A DNA stretch of 12,058 nt from Moraxellaceae bacterium (GTDB lineage: Bacteria > Pseudomonadota > Gammaproteobacteria > Pseudomonadales > UBA3067). Where the stretch lies: positions 1 through 12,058 of the forward strand of contig NVTH01000213.1 in assembly GCA_002401525.1 (NCBI GenBank), in the 5' to 3' direction. The stretch's first letter is position 1, and each line of letters starts with the position of its first letter. This document shows, piece after piece, positions 7,261-12,058 of the stretch. The notes under the pieces were generated by a model. That model ran no database searches. It was given only the letters and a program-made list of their open reading frames with translations, and was not told the origin of the DNA. A program made the translations under genes and the position numbers.

Positions 7261-7320
7261 ACCTTCAAGTACTAGACCTTTAAGGACTAGACCTTCAAGT
7301 ACGAGGCCTTTAATGAGAGT
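7246..7320 (+). repeat. 15-base tandem array repeating the last codons and stop of ahcY
   Basis: The ahcY terminal codons plus stop, ACCTACAGGTACTAG (7246-7260, encoding T-Y-R-Y-stop), are followed by imperfect copies at 7261-7275 (ACCTTCAAGTACTAG), 7276-7290 (ACCTTTAAGGACTAG), 7291-7305 (ACCTTCAAGTACGAG) and a decayed one at 7306-7320. The first downstream copy matches the coding unit at 13 of 15 positions. The period is five codons, so TAG recurs in frame twice more. The likely origin is tandem duplication of the gene's 3' end followed by drift. Confidence 0.9.
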
Positions 7321-7326
7321 TCAACA

Positions 7327-7371
7327 ATGAGCTCCATTCGCATCACGGCCTACTTAAGATTAATTTTCTAG
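7327..7371 (+). other. Possible 14-codon leader ORF before metF
   Basis: ATG at 7327 opens a 14-codon frame (MSSIRITAYLRLIF) with GAGAG (7315-7319) seven bases upstream. Its TAG stop (7369-7371) falls inside the 3' half of the hairpin at 7346-7379. The spacing and overlap resemble a leader peptide. However, it contains no run of methionine or any regulatory amino acid, and the frame could be chance. Confidence 0.2.
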
Positions 7372-7420
7372 GTAGGCCGCTCTACTCAAGCACTTTACAC
7401 CGACTCAAGCTCTGGGTCGG
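7346..7420 (+). promoter_or_regulatory. Two hairpins in the ahcY-metF gap
   Basis: Hairpin A has perfect 8-base arms CGGCCTAC (7346-7353) and GTAGGCCG (7372-7379), extended inward by a G-U pair, two A-T pairs, a bulge and two more pairs. Hairpin B pairs CCGACTC (7400-7406) with GGGTCGG (7414-7420), seven pairs with one T-G, and a 7-base loop. It ends 11 bases before the metF ATG. Neither is followed by a T-tract, so they are not standard intrinsic terminators. They may pause transcription, stabilise mRNA ends or tune metF translation; the choice is open. Confidence 0.5.
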
Positions 7421-7431
7421 CGGACACCACT

Positions 7432-8310
7432 ATGACCGCGGCACAAAACTCCAAGAATAATTCAGCGTCCAAAAATTCAAAGCAATTTAGTTTTGAATTT
7501 TTCCCGCCTAAAACACCCAAAGGAGAAGAAAATCTCCGTAAAGTACATGCGGAACTTTCTAAAAAGAATCCTTCCTTCTTTTCGGTCACCTATGGGGCGG
7601 GCGGCTCTACTCGAGACGGCACGCTGAATACAGTGTTAGAAATGAACGCCAAGGGCATCTGTACCGCCCCGCACCTGTCATTCGGCAACGATAATGAAGA
7701 CACGGTTCTTGAGTTAATCAATCAATACAAAGCCGCCGGCGTGACCCGCATTGTTGCGCTACGAGGGGATACTCCTGCGCAGTCCGACGCCTCTCAGCAA
7801 TCCATAAGCGCCAACCAGCTAGTAGAGTTTATTCGTAAAAAAACCGGCGACCACTTTCAACTCGAGGTTGCTGCTTATCCGGAAATCCATCCGAAATCAG
7901 AAAGCTTTGAGACCGACCTACAATCTCTTAAAGCAAAATTTGAATCAGGTGCCAATAGCGCTATAACGCAATATTTTTACAATCCTGACGCCTACTTCTA
8001 TTACCTAGATCGCTGTCAACAGCTCGGCATTGATAAACCCATCTACCCCGGCATTATGCCCATCATTAATTTCACCAATTTAGCGCGCTTCTCCAAGGCC
8101 TGCGGTGCTGAAATCCCCCGTTGGATTAGTAAACAATTGGAAGCTTACGGTGATGACTTGCAAAGCGTGCAATCGTTTGGACTCGAAGTGGTGTCCCAAC
8201 TTTGCTACGACTTGCTCAAAGGTGGCGCACCCGGCCTTCACTTCTACACCATGAACAAAGCTGAACCCACCACCTTACTATGGGACGACTTACAGCTCTC
8301 AGAGATGTGA
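7432..8310 (+). CDS. metF: 5,10-methylenetetrahydrofolate reductase
   Basis: FAD enzyme that reduces 5,10-methylene-tetrahydrofolate to 5-methyl-tetrahydrofolate, the methyl donor for remaking methionine from the homocysteine released by AhcY. The 292-residue product is close to the 296 of E. coli MetF and should form the single TIM barrel. Motifs include F-S-F-E-F-F-P-P-K-T (19-28), with E22 matching the catalytic glutamate (E28 in E. coli), then V-T-Y-G-A-G-G-S-T-R-D-G-T, R-I-V-A-L-R-G-D-T-P, A-A-Y-P-E-I-H-P, and G-I-M-P-I near the folate site. The first ~17 residues are a serine/asparagine-rich tail typical of variable N-termini in this family. No strong Shine-Dalgarno precedes the ATG (best is CGGA); hairpin B lies just upstream. 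It is 171 bases after ahcY on the same strand, completing the SAM cycle segment. Confidence 0.98.
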   Translation: MTAAQNSKNNSASKNSKQFSFEFFPPKTPKGEENLRKVHAELSKKNPSFFSVTYGAGGSTRDGTLNTVLEMNAKGICTAPHLSFGNDNEDTVLELINQYKAAGVTRIVALRGDTPAQSDASQQSISANQLVEFIRKKTGDHFQLEVAAYPEIHPKSESFETDLQSLKAKFESGANSAITQYFYNPDAYFYYLDRCQQLGIDKPIYPGIMPIINFTNLARFSKACGAEIPRWISKQLEAYGDDLQSVQSFGLEVVSQLCYDLLKGGAPGLHFYTMNKAEPTTLLWDDLQLSEM

Positions 8311-8348
8311 CCCTCAAGAAACTAACTTCTCTTTCCATAGCTTGTATC

Positions 8349-8396
8349 ATTGGGCCTCGCCCCAATATACTTGGGTCTAATCTAATGAGGCCCCAA
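8349..8396 (+). promoter_or_regulatory. Candidate translational switch in the bioA leader
   Basis: Three overlapping pairings are visible. State 1: ATTGGG (8349-8354) with CCCAAT (8361-8366), leaving the ribosome site GAGG (8387-8390) free. State 2: TTGGGCCTC (8350-8358) with GAGGCCCCAA (8387-8396), nine pairs with one bulged C, enclosing a small hairpin CCCAA (8361-8365)/TTGGG (8371-8375). State 2 covers the whole ribosome site, which lies eight bases before the ATG. The states share 8350-8354 and so exclude each other. No T-tract follows, arguing against a terminator. Found by eye, without energy calculation. Confidence 0.5.
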
Positions 8397-8398
8397 AA

Positions 8399-9769
8399 AT
8401 GTCGTCCAACAATACCGTGTCTTCAAACAGTGAACTAGTCAAACGAGACCTTAAAACTCTCTGGCATCCTTGCACACAAATGAAGGATCACGAAAATTAT
8501 CCGTTGATCCCGATTAGTAAAGCCAAAGGCGTTTATCTAGAGGACTTTGAAGGCAATCGCTATCTGGACGCCATCAGCTCTTGGTGGGTTAATTTATTAG
8601 GGCATTCCAACACGGGCATCACTGACGCCATTAAAAACCAGCTCGACCAGTTGCAGCACGTGATCATGGCGGGCTTTAGCCATGAACCAGCGATTCAACT
8701 TTCGGAAAAATTAGCTGAAATAACTCCGGGCAATCTAGAGCATTGTTTTTTCGGAGAGAATGGCTCCTCAGCGGTGGAAATCGCCCTCAAGATGAGCTTC
8801 CACTATTGGCAGAACATCGGCGAAAAGAAAAAAACTAAATTTATTAATTTAACCAACAGCTACCATGGCGAAACCCTCGCCGCACTCGCCGTCGGGGACG
8901 TGGCGTTATACAAAGAAGTCTACCAACCCCTGCTGATGGACGTGATTACCGTGGAAGGACCTGACTGCTTTCTGCGCGAAGATGGGGAAAGCTGGGAATC
9001 CCACAGTCGAAAAATGTTCCAACACATGGAGCAAACACTCGCCGATCACGCCCACGAAGCCTGCGCAGTCATCATCGAGCCGCTGATTCAATGCGCCGGT
9101 AATATGCGCATGTATCACCCCATTTACCTCACCTTGTTACGTGAAGCCTGCGATCGCCATGGGGTTCACTTAATTGCTGACGAAATTGCGGTGGGATTCG
9201 GCAGAACAGGCACTTTGTTTGCCTGCGAACAAGGCAATATCGCGCCGGATTTTATCTGTTTGTCCAAAGGCCTCACCGGCGGTTACCTGCCCCTGTCAGC
9301 AGTGCTCACTCATAACAAGGTCTATCAAGCCTTTTACGATGACTACGACACCATGAAAGGCTTCTTGCACTCGCACAGCTTTACCGGCAATCCATTGGGA
9401 TGCAGCGCAGCACTCGCCACCATCGATCTGCTTGAAAAAGGCCAAGTGATTGAAAAAAATATTGCCCTAAGCCAGCACATGGCAAGCTCAGTCGCGCACT
9501 TAAAAGATCACCCCAACGTCGCTGAAATCCGACAACATGGCATGGTGCTCGCCATTGAGATGGTCAAAGATAAAGCCAGCAAAACCCCTTACCCTTGGCA
9601 AGAGCGCCGAGGCATGCGGGTCTACGAATACGCCCTGAAGCAAGGCGCGCTGCTACGGCCCCTCGGCAATGTGGTTTATTTTATGCCGCCTTACGTCATT
9701 ACCCAACAGCAAATCGACTTCTTAGCCGACATCGCGACCCAAGGCATCGACATCGCGACGGCCGACTAG
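8399..9769 (+). CDS. bioA: Adenosylmethionine-8-amino-7-oxononanoate aminotransferase
   Basis: PLP-dependent aminotransferase making 7,8-diaminopelargonate in biotin synthesis, using SAM as amino donor, which ties it to metK upstream. The 456-residue protein has all fold-type I landmarks: L-W-H-P-C-T-Q-M-K (21-29), S-S-W-W-V-N with W62 and W63, S-Y-H-G-E-T with Y155 stacking on PLP, I-A-D-E-I-A-V-G-F-G-R-T-G with D261 holding the pyridine nitrogen, and L-S-K-G-L-T-G-G with Schiff-base K290. H-S-x-T-F/Y-T-G-N-P-L-G-C is also present. C25 replaces the substrate-contacting tyrosine of E. coli BioA (Y17); I recall the same HPCTQM form in pseudomonad enzymes, so it looks like a family variant. No other bio gene lies in the window. 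A GAGG ribosome site lies inside a foldable leader. rsmE starts one base after its stop. Confidence 0.98.
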   Translation: MSSNNTVSSNSELVKRDLKTLWHPCTQMKDHENYPLIPISKAKGVYLEDFEGNRYLDAISSWWVNLLGHSNTGITDAIKNQLDQLQHVIMAGFSHEPAIQLSEKLAEITPGNLEHCFFGENGSSAVEIALKMSFHYWQNIGEKKKTKFINLTNSYHGETLAALAVGDVALYKEVYQPLLMDVITVEGPDCFLREDGESWESHSRKMFQHMEQTLADHAHEACAVIIEPLIQCAGNMRMYHPIYLTLLREACDRHGVHLIADEIAVGFGRTGTLFACEQGNIAPDFICLSKGLTGGYLPLSAVLTHNKVYQAFYDDYDTMKGFLHSHSFTGNPLGCSAALATIDLLEKGQVIEKNIALSQHMASSVAHLKDHPNVAEIRQHGMVLAIEMVKDKASKTPYPWQERRGMRVYEYALKQGALLRPLGNVVYFMPPYVITQQQIDFLADIATQGIDIATAD

Positions 9770-9770
9770 C

Positions 9771-10511
9771 ATGGCTCGAAGCAGAATATTCCAACCCAGC
9801 GAATTGACCTTAAACCAAGAGGTCATCCTCGACCCAAAAGCCAGTCATCATCTGGCCAACGTACTGCGCGTAAAACCTAAGGATCAGTTAATCCTTTTTA
9901 ACGGCCAAGGCGGCGAATACCTGGCTGAAATTAGTCAGGTTAAAAAGAAGCAAGTCACTGCCAAAATGATTGAATTCTTCGAGGTGGATCGAGAGTCACC
10001 CATTTCAATTCACCTCGCCCAAGGGATTTCCAAAGGCGACCGAATGGATTACGCCATTCAAAAATCGGTGGAATTGGGGGTGACGGAAATCACCCCCGTA
10101 TTCAGTGAGCATTGCGATGTAAAACGTAAAACACAAAGCAACGAAAAGAAATTAATGCACTGGCAAAATATTATGCTCAGCGCCTGTGAACAAAGCGGCC
10201 GCACACAAGTCACGACAATCCATGCACCGCAATTATTTTCCGATTGGCTTTTAAATCGACCTGAAGACCAAAAACTGATTCTGCATCCCGGGGACACTAA
10301 ATCTACATCGGTAGAAAAAGGAAACCAAAGCTTTGCTTTAGCCATTGGTCCGGAAGGCGGCTTTTCCCAAGCCGAAGTGGAAAGCGCTCAAGAAAACAAT
10401 TTCCAATGCTTAACCTTAGGTCCAAGGATTCTTCGAACAGAAACGGCCCCGGCGGCCGCAATCACTGTGTTGCAATATACCTGTGGGGATTTTAAAAAGG
10501 GGAATGAGTAA
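9771..10511 (+). CDS. rsmE: 16S rRNA (uracil-1498-N3)-methyltransferase
   Basis: SPOUT-class SAM methyltransferase that methylates U1498 of 16S rRNA in the assembled small subunit. The 246-residue length is typical. The N-terminal PUA-like RNA-binding domain opens with S-R-I-F-Q-P and contains H-H-L-A-N-V-L-R-V-K. The C-terminal knot carries G-I-S-K-G-D-R-M-D-Y-A-I-Q-K-S-V-E-L-G-V, A-I-G-P-E-G-G-F-S (191-199) and L-G-P-R-I-L-R-T-E-T-A-P-A-A-A-I (216-231), the SAM-binding knot motifs. The ATG follows the bioA TAG after one base and has no strong ribosome site, so translation is probably coupled to bioA. The bioA-rsmE pairing is known from pseudomonads. It is the last gene of the plus-strand SAM block and converges on the acyl-CoA synthetase. 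Confidence 0.97.
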   Translation: MARSRIFQPSELTLNQEVILDPKASHHLANVLRVKPKDQLILFNGQGGEYLAEISQVKKKQVTAKMIEFFEVDRESPISIHLAQGISKGDRMDYAIQKSVELGVTEITPVFSEHCDVKRKTQSNEKKLMHWQNIMLSACEQSGRTQVTTIHAPQLFSDWLLNRPEDQKLILHPGDTKSTSVEKGNQSFALAIGPEGGFSQAEVESAQENNFQCLTLGPRILRTETAPAAAITVLQYTCGDFKKGNE

Positions 10512-10526
10512 CTTCATCCCCCCCTT

Positions 10527-10545
10527 CTTAACTCTTAACTCTTAA
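10527..10545. repeat. Short 7-base direct repeats after rsmE
   Basis: CTTAACT occurs at 10527-10533 and 10534-10540, with a partial copy CTTAA at 10541-10545. The repeats lie in the 85-base gap between the convergent ends of rsmE and the acyl-CoA synthetase gene, just before a second, longer-period array. No hairpin plus T-tract terminator was found in this gap for either strand. Confidence 0.75.
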
Positions 10546-10559
10546 AAATAGCATCACTA

Positions 10560-10599
10560 ATTATAATGACCTTGATTATAATGACCTTGATTATAATTA
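10560..10599. repeat. 15-base tandem repeat at the acyl-CoA synthetase stop codon
   Basis: The unit TTATAATGACCTTGA is present at 10561-10575 and 10576-10590, followed by a partial copy TTATAATTA (10591-10599) whose last three bases are the complement of the synthetase TAA stop. The full copies are identical. Each period contains the self-complementary octamer ATTATAAT (10560-10567, 10575-10582, 10590-10597). Read on the minus strand, TAA stops recur in frame with each 15-base step. Confidence 0.88.
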
Positions 10600-12058
10600 G
10601 GCAGGTTCCGCCACTGGCTCGATGTTTAAGGTTTCTTTAGCGTAACGAGTGACACGCTTATAATCCGACTTACCGTTCACTGCTCGATACACTGTCGAAT
10701 GAAATAACACGTGCTTGGGTGCTTTATACGCTGCTAAATGTTGCTTCACAAAATCAACCAATTCCTGCTTCGTCAATTCCTCGCCTTGGGTCAACTGCAC
10801 CACGGCAGTCACCGCCTGCCCCCACTTCTCATCGGGCACGCCCACCACCAATACGTCTTCCGTTGCAGGATGTTTTTTAATCACTTCTTCAATTTCTTCA
10901 GGATAGATTTTTTCACCGCCTGAATTAATGCACACACTGCCGCGACCCAATAAAGTCAGCGTGCCATCTTCTTCAATGGAACACCAATCCCCAGGAATAC
11001 TGTAACGAACGCCATCAATGGTAGGAAAAGTTGCTGCGGTTTTTTCGGGGTCTTTGTAATAACCCACTGGCATCGGACCGGACAACGCCACAAAACCCAC
11101 TTCACCACTGCCGGGTTTAATTTCTCTGTGATCCTCACTGAAGACCTTACAGTTTGCACTCGCCCTGAATTTCGCAGTCTTGGCCTTTTGGCCTTTGATG
11201 GTTTCCATATCACCAAATCCAAGCGCCTCAGACGATCCGAAGGAATCTCGCAACGCCATATAAGGATGACACTCCAACAATCCCTCTTTCACTTCTGGGC
11301 TCCACATCAAGCCCGATGAAACGATTGCTTTAAGCGAACCGAGTTCGTAACGATCAGGGTTACTCTGTAACTCTTTTAATAAAGGCTTAGCAAACGCATC
11401 GCCGACAATGGAAATGGAATTGACCTTATTATCCGTTACACTTTGCCAAATGGCTGCGGCATCTAACTTCTTACTGGAAACAGTCACTACCGCGCCTCCG
11501 GCCCCGTTAGCGGAAATTGCAGTAATCAAGCCAGTCCCATGCATTAACGGACAAGCAGGCAATATTCTCGGTCCACCGCCTAATTTACCGACTCGCGCCA
11601 CCAATTCCGATAAATCTTTTGCAGGGGGGATTTTTGGGTTGCGGGTTAATAAGGAAAACAGATCGCTCTGAGTCCACATCACCCCTTTGGGCATTCCCGT
11701 CGTGCCACCGGTGTACAAAAACAATTGATCATCGGGAGAGCGTTTAATGTCTAAAGGCTCACCTGAGCCTTTTTCAGCGATGGCTTCATAATCAATCACA
11801 TCCTTAAGCTTTAAAGCACCTTCCGCTACTTCGATCCATAACTTCACTTCGGGCAGCTGATCTTTGATGGACGCCACAAAGTCGGAAAATTCTGTGGAGT
11901 AGACCACAGCCACCGCGTCGGAGTTGCCAATCACGTACTTCAGTTCTTCATCCACGTAACGATAATTAATATTGACATGGACTAAGCGCGCTTTAAAACA
12001 CGCCGACATAGTCTCAGAATAAGCAGGGATATTGCGCATGTAAAAAGCGACTTTATCG
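10597..12058 (-). CDS. AMP-forming acyl-CoA synthetase, FadD3/FadD19-like, N-terminus outside window
   Basis: Adenylate-forming ligase that activates a carboxylic acid with ATP and joins it to CoA. The gene runs off the right edge: the frame stays open to the last base, encoding D-K-V-A-F-Y before an internal methionine at 12039, which is not the real start because D-x-V-A-x-Y-x-x-N is an internal family motif. The core motifs follow in order: the P-loop Y-T-G-G-T-T-G-M-P-K-G-V (about 11712-11680); F-G-S-S-E; P-G-D-W; G-R-G-S-V-C-I-N-S-G-G-E-K-I-Y-P-E-E-I-E; and the C-terminal N-G-K-S-D-Y-K with catalytic lysine. The G-R-G-S-V-C-I-N-S-G-G-E-K form resembles actinobacterial FadD3/FadD19 steroid side-chain ligases, but other fatty or aromatic acids are possible. 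It converges on rsmE with an 85-base gap. Confidence 0.95.
   Translation of the reverse strand, partial: DKVAFYMRNIPAYSETMSACFKARLVHVNINYRYVDEELKYVIGNSDAVAVVYSTEFSDFVASIKDQLPEVKLWIEVAEGALKLKDVIDYEAIAEKGSGEPLDIKRSPDDQLFLYTGGTTGMPKGVMWTQSDLFSLLTRNPKIPPAKDLSELVARVGKLGGGPRILPACPLMHGTGLITAISANGAGGAVVTVSSKKLDAAAIWQSVTDNKVNSISIVGDAFAKPLLKELQSNPDRYELGSLKAIVSSGLMWSPEVKEGLLECHPYMALRDSFGSSEALGFGDMETIKGQKAKTAKFRASANCKVFSEDHREIKPGSGEVGFVALSGPMPVGYYKDPEKTAATFPTIDGVRYSIPGDWCSIEEDGTLTLLGRGSVCINSGGEKIYPEEIEEVIKKHPATEDVLVVGVPDEKWGQAVTAVVQLTQGEELTKQELVDFVKQHLAAYKAPKHVLFHSTVYRAVNGKSDYKRVTRYAKETLNIEPVAEPA

Noticed and set aside
7346..7379. Rho-independent terminator of ahcY
   Set aside because: The stem is strong but is followed by CTCTACTCAAG rather than a T-tract, and metF continues on the same strand.
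10956..11222. Minus-strand frame nested in the acyl-CoA synthetase
   Set aside because: It is a frame-shifted reading of the real gene, and the parent frame has intact motifs throughout.
12037..12039. ATG as the true start of the acyl-CoA synthetase
   Set aside because: Codons upstream to the window edge encode D-K-V-A-F-Y, an internal conserved segment of the family, and about 50 or more N-terminal residues are missing, so the gene is cut by the window.

Overview
The window reads as chromosomal core DNA of a gammaproteobacterium, probably a marine Pseudomonadales/Cellvibrionales-type organism. This rests on the protein character of MetK, AhcY, MetF, BioA and RsmE, the bioA-rsmE pairing familiar from pseudomonads, and a steroid/fatty-acid type acyl-CoA synthetase. 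The taxonomic call is inference; no rRNA or tRNA gene is present. No mobile element, phage gene or CRISPR array was seen.

Layout. (1) 158-604, plus strand: a small multi-pass membrane protein of unknown function. (2) 525-2699, minus strand: four small enzymes read in the order GST-family protein, Ste14/PEMT-type membrane methyltransferase, GFA (CENP-V fold) zinc protein, VOC/glyoxalase-fold protein. The VOC frame runs about 80 bases into the end of gene 1. (3) 2963-4312, plus strand: a TTC38-like tetratricopeptide protein divergent from the GST gene, with a three-copy 13-base repeat in its leader. (4) 4618-10511, plus strand: metK, ahcY, metF, bioA and rsmE. (5) 10597 to beyond the right edge, minus strand: an AMP-forming acyl-CoA synthetase cut by the window end and convergent with rsmE.

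How the genes work together. MetK makes S-adenosylmethionine (SAM), AhcY removes the S-adenosylhomocysteine left by methyl transfer, and MetF supplies the methyl group for remaking methionine. BioA uses SAM as amino donor in biotin synthesis, and RsmE uses SAM to methylate 16S rRNA. The block is therefore a SAM production, recycling and use neighbourhood. The minus-strand cluster has a glutathione/electrophile-handling flavour, inferred from families only.

Most interesting non-coding signals. The metK and bioA leaders each contain mutually exclusive pairings, one of which would hide the ribosome site or start codon. A MetR-type TGAA-N5-TTCA dyad lies upstream of metK. Two hairpins sit between ahcY and metF. 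A 15-base array repeats the last codons and stop codon of ahcY in frame, and a second 15-base array starts in the stop codon of the acyl-CoA synthetase. None of these matches a riboswitch class that I recognise.
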